Both the position numbers and the translations under genes were made by a program. From positions 4,092,001-4,156,000 of the forward strand of contig JACGCM010002784.1 in assembly GCA_014058105.1 (NCBI GenBank): a DNA stretch of 64,000 nucleotides, given 5' to 3'. The notes below the pieces were generated by a model. It was not told the origin of the DNA. It searched no databases and worked only from the letters and a program-made list of their open reading frames with translations. Position 1 is the stretch's first letter. Every line of letters starts with the position of its first letter. Shown here piece by piece: positions 45,996 through 57,444 of this stretch. The DNA comes from Kingdonia uniflora. Taxonomy: Eukaryota > Streptophyta > Magnoliopsida > Ranunculales > Circaeasteraceae.

Positions 45996-48085
45996 CAAGT
46001 ATAGTAAAAGTTGTGATGAAAGACGATGCCTCAAATTCTCAATAGAAATTGATATAGCCAGTGGTGTACGCCAAGGACTTACGCATGGAAGCCGTGAAAC
46101 TTGGTTAGATTGAATTCCTTGATTGTCCTAAGATGGACACAGCTATGTTCCAAAGTGAACACAATAATCCGAGAATAAAGCTGCAAGAAGACATGGGTTG
46201 AGTCCCAAGATATGCACATAGTGATTTCCGTCATGTTAACGATGCTAGTAGAGTTTTTTTCTTGAATACGAGATATGAATCACGATCCCTCCAAGTTGGG
46301 TTTTGGCTTGTTTGCAGGTTTGTCTCAAAATAGCGTATGATACTTGGACACTGCTTTGCTCACTCTAAGAAGGTAAGAACCCGAGTGATATACTCTCTGG
46401 CTCCGTAATTAGGCTTCAGGTGTGTCGTCGTGCGAGTGCTCTAGCCAAGTGGATCCTTGTTGTTCCACAAGATGGCCTAAGATTGTTTCAAGCTCACCAA
46501 TTGGTAAAGACACATGATTTCGAATAACAGTAAGTTGCATGACTATCGCAGAGCACCGTTGGGCTATAGTAAGTTGTGCGAATAGCCTCAGACATGGTAT
46601 TGAATGGATAGATGCTCTAGGATAAAAGATCTTGAGTGAAATTAGATGTTAATTTCATTTTATTATTGCATGTGGTGGTTGGCGATAGGGTCAAATTCCC
46701 GCACCTCTTGTATCGATGGAGTATCTTAAGAAGATCACATCCAAATGGTGGATGAAGACTTGGATACATTTGTAATAGGCAGTTTAGAGACAGGGAATGG
46801 CAATGCTTCAGATTCAGAATTGTGGCGTTCGTATGAAGGTTGATCTCCTAGTTTGATAGCAGTTGGAAGTAGCAAGCCAATGAGCTCAGGGTAACAGGTG
46901 CAGTGGCAGAAGTTTGCTATGAAGTTACCAAAGTTACTTACAGAGGAGTAGAGATGAAAAAATGGAGAAACACTTCAGCAATCAATCCAGATAAAAGTCA
47001 TAGGCTATGGCAGAGCAGTTGTGATGCAGTTGTACACAGATTCAAACAGGGTCATTGCTACTAAAGTTTGGTAAGATATGTGGAATGATGTGTTTGATTC
47101 TCAATGTAGAGTTCAGGCCTCGAGAAATTTATGAGATGTAGATGACGATGTATTATCAAAATATACTGGAAATAAGTGCAGATCCGCGCGTGAAGATTCC
47201 AGTGTCAAGTCCTCTATGATTCCAGATGGGCGAGGCAATGTTTTGCCCTCCAAAGTTGAGGTACAGTTTGTGATGCCGATGTAGCGATCATTCTCCTTTA
47301 GCCAACTTAGGTGCAGATACCTGTGATCTTATGCAAATGCCTGCGATCTTGCAGATGCCATCTATTACTCAATAACTTAGATGATGGGGTACTACAAAGT
47401 TTGGTAGAGCACAATATTTCCACACAACTAGATGTCTTCTGGGTTTACCAACTTTACATAGTACACATTTATGGCGGACCTTGATGGTTTTACCGGCGGT
47501 AGGGTCAATCAGAGTTCCAGTGCCTTGACAGGCTACCTCGAAGGCTTCTTGGTTGCATAGGGCAAAGTGTTCGTGCCTTTGTTGAGAGTATACTACCTCC
47601 TATGGAGCTATATCCTTTACCCACGTGAACGTTGAATACCAATTCTCAATCTTGATAAGGTAAGTGTACAACATTTTGATCTTGTACCGCAATTGTTCAA
47701 TAAGAAAAATGGACGGTTGGAAGACCTTATAGATTTAACTGAGGAAGAAGTCATGCAATTTGAAAGCGTCCAATGTTATACATAAAATATGAAAAGAATT
47801 CCCCCAAGTTTTTGCAGACTTGCTCATCCGCTCCTCACCAATTGTAGAAGAAGAGTGTGGTTTGAACCACGAGATTCACAAGAGATTGAATTTTTTAGAT
47901 TGCAAAGGTATTGTGTAACTAAAAGGAAGAGCGCACAGGTGCATCTCAGAAGGGAGTGCACCTCATAGATGGGATTGTAGATATCCATGTCGAGTCGTCT
48001 AAATGTAACACCAGATTTACCGAGGTGAACGATATTCCAAACATTAGAGGAGAAGGTGTTATGCAGGAGGATATAACGCATAACA
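45996..48085 (+). other. Retrotransposon interior between elements B and C; no gene recognised
   Basis: About 2.1 kb without a long open frame or a recognisable gag or pol motif. Low-repeat, mixed composition. It may be a non-autonomous retrotransposon interior, or coding sequence decayed beyond recognition by eye. Confidence 0.5.
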
Positions 48086-48329
48086 CACTACAACAAATAA
48101 GATTTTTCACGTCATCTAAACAACATCATTTTGTTTGAAAATGACATTATAGTTCCAAAGTTATAATATATCCTCGCCAATGACGTAATATTTTGAATTT
48201 CTAAGTCATTTTATTATTAAGTGACATTAATTATTGTCTCTTTTGTCCATCAACGTCATTTTCAGTTATGACCTTAAAAGAAAATGTCATACATAGTTTT
48301 TTTCAAATCGTTTCTCTGCAACTGACGTT

Positions 48330-49780
48330 GTTATGTTTTGATTAAAATCGTAACTGAGAGGGCTAAGTTATAAAGGGGTTTTTTATTTCGATTGGGGAAC
48401 TTCGATAAAACTTTGATAATTAGGATGAAAAACCTTGACGGAGTCACCACGGCAAGCAACTTCTTCATGCTTCGATTCAAAGAGATTTGTATACTGAGCC
48501 GTACCATTCGACAAAAGATGAAGTTTCAGTGGCTTCGTCCCAAACTCATGAACACTAAGCTATCTCATGGTCCGATTCACTTCAAATCATATGCTAAGAT
48601 CATCTGAAGAACCATTCGCGGGTCAGTAATTTCATTTCTCTCCCTTTGTCGATTTGAATTTCAAAGTATGTTTGATTGATGGGGTTTCTGTTTCAATGTT
48701 GGGTTTGCTTTGATTTCAGTTTCATTGATGGGGTTTGTTTCGATTTGTGTTTCTTTGACATGATTTATTTCAATTTGAGTTTTATTGTCAAAGTTTGTTT
48801 CGATTTGAGTTTCACTGATGAGGTTTGATTTTAGTATTTTTATTTAAATTTGTGTCAATTTCATTTTCATTTTTATTTGTTGGGTTAATGTGTTTCTTAT
48901 TGTAGAATGATTCCCTATATGACGAAGCATAGGACAAAGGCACTTGAGCAATTGAGGGCGTACAAAGGAGTTTCAACACAGTATTCATTTTCGTTTATGT
49001 TTTCGGTTCACATGGATATAAACTGGGAAGTTTGTAGTGGAGGAGGTGGGGCAAAAGTTCTACAACAAAGTTTCTATTTCGATTGAACGAATGATTTATC
49101 AAATGGTCAGTTGTTTTTAGTTATTACTAAAAGTAATATTGCAACTTTATTTCATTTAGCTTTTATTGCGAGATAGTGATCAGTACTATAAAGCCCTCGA
49201 TAGAGAAATGATCAATACATTAGAAAAACCTAGATTATTGTTATGAATCGATCCCTTTTATACACATGTTACATGTTCTTCTTCAAGTAGTTTATAAACT
49301 GTTATTCTACCGCATTCCCGATTTAATACACGACCCCTAAATTATATTTAGAACCTTAGAAGCTACTCCTGGCTTTGTCACTTCGAATACAACCTCAATG
49401 GGTTTAGGTGAGAGATGGTTTGACGTGTGTTAATCTATGTGGTGAAATGGGGTGGAGAAACAAGGTTTTAGGAGTGGAGGGGCTCATGTTGGTGGGTTTC
49501 TTAAACTATTTGATTGGAGTAGAAAGTCGCGAAAGAAGTTGGTGCTCTCCCCCAAGTCAGATGAAACTGAGGAATTACTTTAGATTCATTGGGCAACATA
49601 AACTGCCTTGCACCTACGAAATAGTTTTGTCCTAAGCAAAAATTAAATGTTGTCAGCACCCATGTGTACTACTCTGAAACCAATTGGTTCTGAACCACCA
49701 TGAATACATCCATGAACTACTGATTCCCTTAAACTGATTTATGTTGTGAATAGCGTCAAAGCTGATATAAGTTGTTGAGC
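48330..49780. other. Left interior of element C; no gene assigned
   Basis: 48392-48607 is an open plus frame (MGNFDKTLIIRMKNLDGVTT) and 48904-49040 a shorter one (MIPYMTKHRTKALEQLRAYK), both followed by AT-rich, intron-like sequence with several near-repeats of gggtttgtttcgatttgagt (48670-48830). They could be leader exons of an element gene. I do not recognise them. Confidence 0.3.
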
Positions 49781-51430
49781 TCAATTAAAGTGACTTACCT
49801 CTTCCTGACCAATGCTCACTTCCCGAACCTCCATGTCGTCAATCGCAACCTTCTGCTTTTCAAGTAAGGATATAGAGGTGATGAAAGAAAATGGTGTTAG
49901 ACTCAAGTCATCTGTTATCATGAACAGTTCTGGTGCCTTCAAGAATACTTCAGATGGATTGGGATTCACGACAGCATTAGATTTCCAATTTTCACAATTC
50001 TATAGGGGCAATTTACCCTCTAAGCTGAATCTTGGATGGTAAATTACTTCAATCTCTAGATGTTGGTTCTTGCAGCCAAATAGGGGAGCTACAGGGGGAG
50101 AGAACATATATTCTTTGCAAGGAGAACAGGATGATTCCACGCTCTTGTACAAGCTTGTTAAACACCCAAGTTTAGGAGTTTGTACTTGAAGCCTTAAAAC
50201 AGATCCTAAGGATTGTTAAAAGTCTGAAAAGAAAGTTTACAAAGTCTTCCCCAGCTTCTGCATAAAATACCGTGTTGCTCGATTTCTGGATATTTAACTT
50301 AACAATTATCTTTTTATTATCAGAGCTGAGCACATCTTCATTCTTCAGTATATAATGTGTTTCTTCTTGTTCCATTTTTCTGGCAGTGATCGACACCCTT
50401 CAAAAGCACATCTGTCAAAGGTGTTATGGAGATAAAAGAAAGCTGGAGCAGGTCCAAGAACTAAAACATAGAGAAAAACTAATAAGTCACATAGAAATAA
50501 AAGACAATGGTGACAAGTCGATGATTTCAAGACTAACAAAGCTAATCAAGCATAATAATCAGTTGAGAGTAGAACTTTAAATATGATAATTATTTACCTC
50601 TTTTACGCCAAGATTTATAGTCTCCTCCTCAAAAGAGTCCACCTCTTTAATGCCAAGATCTTTAAGCAGTGCTCAACTAGGTTTCATAGATTGTTGGGTA
50701 ACCTTCAAATTATCAGCTACCATAAACATTCTCCTCTGAACAAATACTCCATCATTTAGGACTTTGAATGAAATCCCTTGATCCATCAATTTCCCACAAC
50801 TACATCGGTCTAACTGAGAGGTGCTCAAAGAAGCACTATGTTTGTCAGAAAAACATCCATCGTGAAACATGTCAATACACACATAGTAATTTGTAGCTAA
50901 CGTATCATTTACGTTCAGTTTGAGATCATTGCATAGATAGTTGTACAAATTTCTTGGACGTAAGAGCAGTGCCTTGGTTGTTTTCTTCTCAAAATAGCCT
51001 GCTTCTAAATGCATGTCTGGGACTGAGAGAAACTTGAGTTTCTATTGGGATTTTGAGTCTGAAGTTGCTGCCTCTCTTATCTTGATTATAAATGATATAT
51101 TCTGAAGAATGCCAGCAGCTGGGAGGAGCAGATGAGCTGTTGTTCTGAAACATATGCATGGTAATTCCTTTATCAGCTTTCAGTAATGCCTTTATCAGTT
51201 TTATCCATCCATTTCTATCCATTTTCTGAGAATAAGAGGAACACAGTTTCTATTGAGATATGGAATCTGAATAGGCTGCCACACTTAATCTGAAGAATGC
51301 AGTTAAATGGGGTTACTAGATAGCTTCTCAGATTGAGACATTGCCAGCTTGATTTGGGCGTATTATTAAGTCTGGGGCAATGCAAAACTATAGTAGAGTT
51401 TCTTGAGACTATATTAAGTATTTCCAATAT
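49781..51430 (-). pseudogene. Captured DUF674 gene, most of two repeats
   Basis: Minus strand, high to low: the middle and end of a first repeat (51014-50673: EAGYFEKKTTKALLLRPRNL, DRCSCGKLMDQGISFKVLND, GVFVQRRMFMVADNLKVTQQ, then LLKDLGIKEVDSFEEE); the start of a second repeat (50396-50172: NEDVLSSDNKKIIVKLNIQ, NTVFYAEAGEDFVNFLFRLL); and its end (49969-49781: EVFLKAPELFMITDDLSLTP, ITSISLLEKQKVAIDDMEVR). This two-repeat layout with FAEAGxDFVDFLFS and a CxC zinc-like segment is that of plant DUF674 proteins, whose function is unknown. Upstream pieces near 51427-51215 are unclear. Stops and gaps separate the blocks; some gaps may be introns. Confidence 0.8.
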
Positions 51431-51531
51431 TTTAATTATTGCTACAATATAGAAAGTGGTGTTGTCTGCTTGTCTTATCTTCTACTGCTGCTGTAATTAT
51501 GGAGTATAGCTCCATGCCAGATCCTCTCTTA

Positions 51532-51972
51532 GAGCATGGGCAACAACCTCGCTAACTTAGTGAGCCACCTAGGCATAAATTCAGGGAAAATCTGACATGT
51601 AACTAGAACTATTTTTTTCTTCTTTTTCAGGGTGGGAATGGTGGGATATATGTCAGTTTGTAATATATATATATATTTTTAATATATATATATATATTTT
51701 TAAATAAAAATAATATTAAAAATATTTAAAAAAAAATACACAACGCCAATTCAATTGGTGCAGTAAAGTTAAAAAAATAAAAATAAAGTTAACAAACCAT
51801 TTTTTTAATAATATTTTTTTATTTATAATTTCTCTGACTAAACTGGGCTCGCCACAGATAGCCACTGACTTTCTCGAAGTTTGCATAATTTGAGCGATAG
51901 CTAGCCTGGAAAACTGATTTTTGCAAGATTTGGATCGCTAATATAGCGATACCTATCCTGCTGCCCATGCTC
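51532..51972. mobile_element. Tourist-like MITE 2, 441 bp, with an AT microsatellite
   Basis: Inverted ends GAGCATGGGCAAC and, read inward from the right, GAGCATGGGCAGC, flanked by TTA on both sides (51529-51531, 51973-51975). Inside are an alternating AT tract (51665-51704) and A/T-rich runs. Size and TTA duplication fit PIF/Harbinger Tourist-like MITEs. The ends differ from the MITE at 21618, so a different family. Confidence 0.75.
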
Positions 51973-52028
51973 TTATACTCCCTAGTTGCAAGTGCTAATG
52001 GAACTGTTACTAGTCACCTCTCTGAAAG

Positions 52029-52352
52029 GTGTTCATTTTAAGCTCTTCTGCTGAAGATTTGAAGTCTATCAGGCATCAGAGTACATGGTGCACCCTACGA
52101 GTTTGCCATCATTCAGATGGCATTCAGATAAAAAGGTTTTCTCTAAGTAATATTGTTACAACTGGTTTTTGGTATACTGACCCTACGAGTAGAGTACACG
52201 GTGCACCTTTAGGAGATGGAATGCCGAAGCTGAGTATTCAAACAGTTGTAAAAGAGGATATGCCACTTAATGGGGGAGAACATGAAACCATCGGCGATGC
52301 AATCGAATCATTCGTGTCTTGGCCAAGCCTATTTATTATCAAGGATTAAGTT
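52029..52352 (+). pseudogene. DUF8039-type transposon exon
   Basis: Open frame with TTGFWYTDPTSRVHGAPLGD, GMPKLSIQTVVKEDMPLNGG, EHETIGDAIESFVSWPSLFI. The pattern (RVHG-PL--G--KVSI--VV--D--LP------TIG-A--SFV-WPS) fits the plant DUF8039 domain, frequent in proteins of CACTA-type elements and their Ulp1-linked relatives. It is therefore likely an element protein rather than a captured host gene. It ends at a stop 11 residues after SWPS; upstream context is unclear. An adjacent open block at 52591-52707 (WITVRCMSYWHKDYNSSY, SWVIIPVEISDKGHPIIQ, then a donor gta) is unassigned. Confidence 0.55.
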
Positions 52353-52840
52353 TTGACAATCCTTAATATTGTTATTATTTATTTGTTTTTTGCTAGACCT
52401 TTTACGTTATATCGCGTTAAGAGCTTGAACTCTATTATTTATTGATGAGGGAATTTTACTATCTTTTCAGCTGCTAGACCTTTGCATTTATATCTTGATA
52501 ACTAATTTGTTTTCTTAGGTAAAACCCTTTTTAACTCCGCCGATGGAACTATATGGTTTCATTGCCGGTCCAAAGCCCGGATAAAGGAGGAGGGAGATGG
52601 ATAACAGTTCGTTGTATGTCGTATTGGCATAAAGATTACAACTCTTCGTATAGTTCTTGGGTTATTATTCCAGTTGAAATCTCGGATAAGGGACATCCAA
52701 TTATTCAGGTATGAAGTTGGTCTACTTACTGTTTTTTTGCTCTACTGTGAGCTATTATTAGCATATTGCTCTAGGATTTTGCTAGTGCTGCATTAATTTT
52801 ACTGTATTGGTAGTATTTCCTGGGCCTTTATTAGCATATT

Positions 52841-52996
52841 GCTATTGTAGCTATAGCTGGAGCTCACGCTCTCTTCATATTTCGACGATCTGGCAAGTTC
52901 AGAAGCCGTGTTGTTGGAATCATACCTGCTCGATACGCTTCTTCAAGATTTGAAGGCAAATCACTCGTTCAAATTCCTGGAAAAGCCATGATTCAG
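52841..52996 (+). pseudogene. KdsB: Captured first exon of Kdo cytidylyltransferase
   Basis: Plus frame: a hydrophobic segment (AIVAIAGAHALFIF) followed by GKFRSRVVGIIPARYASSRF and EGKSLVQIPGKAMIQ, then the splice donor gtagcc. CMP-Kdo synthetase makes the activated Kdo used in rhamnogalacturonan II of the plant wall; the plant enzyme has a short N-terminal membrane segment and exactly this RYASSRFEGK nucleotide-binding block at the start. The exon ends at the expected place (MIQ) and the rest of the enzyme is missing. Pro in QIPGK replaces the usual Leu. Inactive fragment. Confidence 0.85.
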
Positions 52997-53066
52997 GTAG
53001 CCTTTACAGTGATCTATCTCTAAATCAGTATTTTTTGCATCTGTTTGTGTAGTTATAGAGTTTTGA

Positions 53067-53260
53067 ATGTTATTGCAAACTGTTCCAAAAGAAATCAGTG
53101 TTGATTATATTTCTTTCTTGAATGTTACTTATGTGAATGAACCTTTATTGGGTAATTCCTCTATCAGCCTTGAGATCAATGGTTCGTTCATATCGACAGA
53201 TGAGTGCGTTGTTCCCAAGTATTACCATGAGAGCAAACAAGTTTCAGTTTCCTCTTAGAT
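53067..53260 (+). pseudogene. Probable captured LBP/BPI-like exon
   Basis: Open plus frame LLQTVPKEISVDYISFLNV, TYVNEPLLGNSSISLEINGS, FISTDECVVPKYYHESKQ ending in a stop at 53256-53258. The order P-K-(E)-V/I..., LNVTxVxxPxLxNSSI-xEINGLF resembles the central strand-rich part of plant LBP/BPI-like (lipopolysaccharide-binding) proteins. I am moderately sure from the NSSI-EINGxF block alone. Same strand as, and between, the KdsB exon and the exonuclease. Confidence 0.5.
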
Positions 53261-53289
53261 AAGTATTAATCCTGTTTTTTAAGAGTTTC

Positions 53290-54126
53290 AGTATTTTGTG
53301 GTTATTGACTTTGAGGCAACCTGTGACAAGGATAAAAATCCTTATCCACAAGAGATAATTGAGTTTCCATAAGTACTGGTGAATAGTATGAATGGTCAAA
53401 TAGAAGCTTCTTTTCAAACGTATGTTCGGCCTGCATTTCATCAACGCCTAACCGATTTTAGCAAAAAGCTCACTGGTATACAACAAATACAGGCTGACAG
53501 AGGCGTCTCTCTAAGTAAAGCCTTTCTGATGCATAACAAGTGGTTGGAAGATAAGGGTATTAAGAACACCAACTTTGCGGTGGTGACATGGTCGAACTGG
53601 GATTGTCGGATAATGTTATTGTCAAGAGTGTCGCTTCAAGAGGATTAAGAAACCTTCTTACTTCAACAGGTGGATAAATTTAAAAGTTCCATTCAATGAG
53701 GTATTTGGTGGGGTACGCTGTAATCTAAAAGAGGCTGTTCAGCTTGCTGGTATATCCTGGGAGGGCCACCCACATTGTGGTTTGGATGATGCGAGGAACA
53801 CTGCCCGCCTTCTTACCAATCTCATGTCTAGGGGTTTTAGGTTTTCAATAACCAACTCAATGGCATGTACACAGACTGGAGATTGTCTGATGACACCAGA
53901 ACGCATGTTGGATCCTCACTTCAAGCCAATGTCCCCTTTCCTTCATGTCCACCCTGCATGGACTGCTGCAGCGGAGCGGTACATGCATTACTATTGTGGA
54001 GTGAAGAACAACAGATGCATGGTGAGGAAACCAGATCCCAGGTAGGGCTTCTTCTTCTTCGGGTGTGGTAACTGGACTTCTACAAGAGGTGTTGTTTGCC
54101 CTTACTTCGAATGGGCTTCTTCTTAA
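53290..54126 (+). pseudogene. Captured ERI1-like 3'-5' exonuclease with GRF zinc finger
   Basis: ERI1-type enzymes trim the 3' ends of small and ribosomal RNAs. Read in order: YFVVIDFEATCDKDKNPYP, QEIIEFP, stop (~53371), VLVNSMNGQIEASFQTYVRP, DRGVSLSKAFLMHNKWLED, NTNFAVVTWSNWDCRIML, a frameshift near 53630, YFNRWINLKVPFNEVFGGVR, HCGLDDARNTARLLTNLMSR, then YYCGVKNNRCMVRKPDPR, stop (54042-54044), GFFFFGCGNWTSTRG and CPYFEWASS with a terminal stop. All DEDDh residues are kept (D and E of DFEAT, D of NWDCR, H and D of HCGLDD) and so are the visible GRF-type Cys residues. No introns are visible across 830 bp. Nearly full-length domain, killed by two stops and a frameshift. Confidence 0.88.
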
Positions 54127-54779
54127 GTCGGGGCAGAAGATCTCCCTCTTACACTCTCAAGTACTTACAATATTTAGATTTGAGACTTTTCATAAATTAA
54201 CTTTACTCGTTTCTAGCATCCTAAATTTCTAATAAGGCAATCACATTGGGAAGTAGATATAGTAACTTCTCCTTTGTGACAGGGCATGCCTCATCTTTGA
54301 TGATTGATATGATAATGTATATGTAATATCTCGTCGTTGGGAGATTGAATGCTGTAAATATTCAATTAAAATAGATGAAATCTGAGGTATAAAAAAAAAA
54401 GAAAAAAAGAAAAGAAAAAAGTATTAATCCTGTTTAAGTAAATTTATATTATGTGTTCATTATAGAATTAGTGCTTATTACAGAGTATATTCGTGTCTTG
54501 TTACTGGAAGCTCATGCCTCAGGTTATGCGGTAATATCGAGAAATAACCTAATTGTTAGTGTCAGCTTAAATGACTTTACCCTGACGTTTAAATGAAGCA
54601 AAATCGGTTAATTGCACATGTCTCATATTCAGGTATGGCTTATTAAAACTCAACTCTATGTTGCATTTTTCATTTTTTAGAATATTGTTTTAGTAAGCAA
54701 TTTTATTGTGGACCCAACTTGCGAGATATACACAAGTGTGACAAAACATATATGATCTAAAGATTGATTGGTTATGAAG

Positions 54780-56290
54780 ATGTGTATACCCCTTCTTTTA
54801 CCAGCTTTCAGAGTTATCCATTTCAAGATATCCGAAGGCCAAGTAATACAGGTAATCTTTGACATTTTAGGTCTAGTAAACTTTAATTTTTATGTATACC
54901 ACTATATAGAAGAATATTTTGAATTTACCATTGACCGAGCAGTATCAGTATCCTGCATCCCTTTTATGGGAGTTTCCCACTATTAGGCCCACCAACTACA
55001 GTTTCTAGAATGGATCACCAGAGATGTGTTGTAAGTTTAAATACTGCATGAATGATTCTTGCAGCTTATGAGCATAACATTGATAAAATAAGTACCTTCC
55101 TTCAAATGGTTGCAGTTCCAGAATTATATTTTGAGATCCGAATCTTTCTCACTCACTCATCATAAGTACAACATCTATTTTAGATAGTCCAGGATTTGCT
55201 TAACTGCCTTGATAGCCCTGAGCTTCCTTTCCTTCAGTGGCAAGAAATCGTAGGAAACTGGAAACTGGATAATATTTCTTTTTATAGCTCAATCCACGAT
55301 TACTGGTTTGTGAAATTTATTTTGTTCATTAAAGAGAAAGTAGTCAACTATCTTACTGCAATAGATAATTACATGTATTTTATGGCGAAATCAATTGTCA
55401 TAATAACATTAGTTTCATTTCTTAAGAACAATGGACATATGCAACTTATGGGGATCCAGAATGTATAATTGTCACGGAGGTGGAATCCTTCAAACAAATA
55501 AGTATTTTTCTTCTCCTCTTATTATGTATTATTTCCTTTTCTTTTACGATTGCAAGCATCTTATTGTGTACTCACATTTACATAACTAATGTTTAATTTG
55601 TATACTTTAACAGGTTTACAAATTGATCCAGATTAGTATAAACACAGAAAGGCAATCAAAGGCTGTAACCATTCTAGCAGTGAAACATTCGAGACCCTTC
55701 TTTATGGTTGCTTTATTAGTTTTTTTATGCATTGGCTAAGTTTATTAGTGATTTAGCTTTGCAAATCAAATAATGAAGTAATTAAGTTCGAACACATTGT
55801 ATTGAATGAAAGTAATATAATTTAGCAAAATATTTTACCTTTTTGTAGAATATGGTGGTGGTCTTGTAGAGAGAATGACAGGGCAGTGGATTGACAATAT
55901 TTGATTTTTTTTAATTTTTTTTTGTATTTTTTGAGGTATTAACGTCATTTTAAAAATTTCATTGTTGATATATGAAAACGCTACCACGTCACTTCAAATA
56001 TGTTGTTAAAAGAGTTCAACTACGTCATTTTTTAATGACATTATTTAGTGACGTCAATAGAATACATTAGCCGGCCGGCCGGCCACCGGAATTAGGTATC
56101 AATAACGTCCTTTTTTGAAACCCCTTATACGTCACTTAATTAATGACGTTAGTGCCTATCTTTCCATGTCACTTATTTCTTGACGTTGTTACTCCCTACC
56201 TTTCCACGTCATCGCCTTCGACGTCAAATGACGTTAAATCCCTTTTACGTAATTTTTTTAATAATGTAAACACCTTTATTTGTTGTAGTG
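54780..56290. repeat. Right part of element C, shared with element B
   Basis: Aligns with ~44385-45992 of element B, including the tail of the IQD-like fragment (tatccatttcaagatatccg) at its left edge. It ends with the family subterminal motifs (acgtcattttttaatgac, acgtcacttaattaatgacg) and CTTTATTTGTTGTAGTG. ggccggccggcc at ~56071 is an expansion of a ccggcc present in B. Confidence 0.85.
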
Positions 56291-56293
56291 ATA

Positions 56294-56637
56294 GAAGGCA
56301 TTATGCTAGATGCAACGCATTCATATATCAGAAGGAAAAAGGCCACAAAATAGTAATCCAAAAGAACAAACAGACTCTAGAGTTCAAATGAAGCTCTAGT
56401 CACTATAACACTCTGATGTGAAGGGCAAATACCAAGATTCAGTTGTGAAGACCACATTGTCATCATCTAGACTAGAAGTTTAATTTAGTATCTGCCAGTG
56501 CAGAAAAATATGTAGCACTCTAAACTGAGTGTGGGAGAATGTTAGTGTCTTGAAGGTATAGAAGATTGAATCCTTTTAGAGCCGTATTGAAGAAGATGCT
56601 CTCGACGAGGTCGTTGAGTTTATTGAGTACGGTAGAG
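56294..56637 (+). other. Retrotransposon interior before the 3' LTR; no gene
   Basis: About 340 bp with no open frame of note. A clear polypurine tract is not visible immediately before the LTR; cggtagag is all that precedes it. Confidence 0.5.
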
Positions 56638-57439
56638 TGCACCGCTGTAGCAATCACCAATGAAATTTACCCAAGATTTTTGATTTCTGACCTTGGATAC
56701 ATGGTCTACATATCTTAATATAGCTTCACGCAAAGTTTCGTTAAAAACGGATTTGGTCTAGAGGGCGAGTATGCTTTGTCTCTACATTTGATTCTTCCTT
56801 TCAAAGACAAGTTATTTATTTAGTAGCTATATTAAGGAGGAAGTTGGTCCAAACCTCCCTATAACATAAACGCTCCATAGCTTGGTTATCTAGGACCCCA
56901 ACTCATAGACCATCTACAAGGCATTTTCATGGGTTCCCTTAGGCGTAGGAAATGCCAGGGGACATTGCCTTGCAATACGGATAGCTTTCTGAGATAGGCT
57001 GGCCATGGGGACCACTATTCCCCGCGTATGACCCATGACCCAACCGAGATAGAATTCCCATAATAATTGGACTATGCTATTCAAGTTGTCTGCCATCCAT
57101 CTAGTCTAGGCTCCTCACCCATCAATACATCTTGGACCCGATATATTGAGCTACCCTAATCCGCTGCCAGGATAGGTGTGCTATCCATACTTATGCATAG
57201 TCATAAATAATTACGTTGTAGGTATTAATAAGGGAACCTTTAACGTTGTTGCCTATTTTAAAATATCTATTCTAGGATGATTCGGATGTCACTTTGGCAT
57301 CCGAAAGTATATTCTACAGGTTATCGCACCTAGTAAAGAAGGCTTGTACATGCCCAGCTGCACGTGCATGTACGCCGCACGGTCTCTTATTCTGTTGTAA
57401 TTCGAGGGATTGTAGATGTGCCTGAGTAAGGCTGTGACA
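56638..57439 (+). repeat. 3' LTR, intact, 802 bp
   Basis: Starts TGCACCGCTG and ends GCTGTGACA, followed by the target duplication tctag. It aligns end to end with the two parts of the 5' LTR (19518-20003, 38799-39113). No CACTA insertion interrupts it, so it shows the uninterrupted sequence (ggctcctcacccatcaatac) at the point where element A entered the other LTR. Confidence 0.93.
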
Positions 57440-57444
57440 TCTAG

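Larger units (their letters stand above)
48086..56290. mobile_element. CACTA transposon C, 8.2 kb, carrying several host gene fragments
   Basis: Ends CACTACAACAAATAA on both sides (15 bp identical when read inward). Flanking triplets are aca (48083-48085) and ata (56291-56293), one mismatch. Subterminal motifs aatgacattat, acgtcattttc, acgtcactt and aatgacgtt define the same family as B. It carries DUF674 (-), DUF8039-type (+), KdsB (+), a probable LBP/BPI exon (+) and ERI1-like exonuclease (+) sequences and a Tourist-like MITE, with no Tnp2. Non-autonomous gene-capturing element. Confidence 0.92.

Noticed and set aside
53067..53260. Continuation of the KdsB gene as its second exon
   Set aside because: The residues after MIQ in Kdo cytidylyltransferases (RTWE...) are not there; the NSSI-EINGxF block points to another family.
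54385..54425. A-rich tract as the poly(A) tail of a retrocopy of the ERI1-like gene
   Set aside because: It lies ~260 bp past the stop and is an interrupted A/G run in AT-rich DNA; suggestive at most, and no target duplication flanks the copy.
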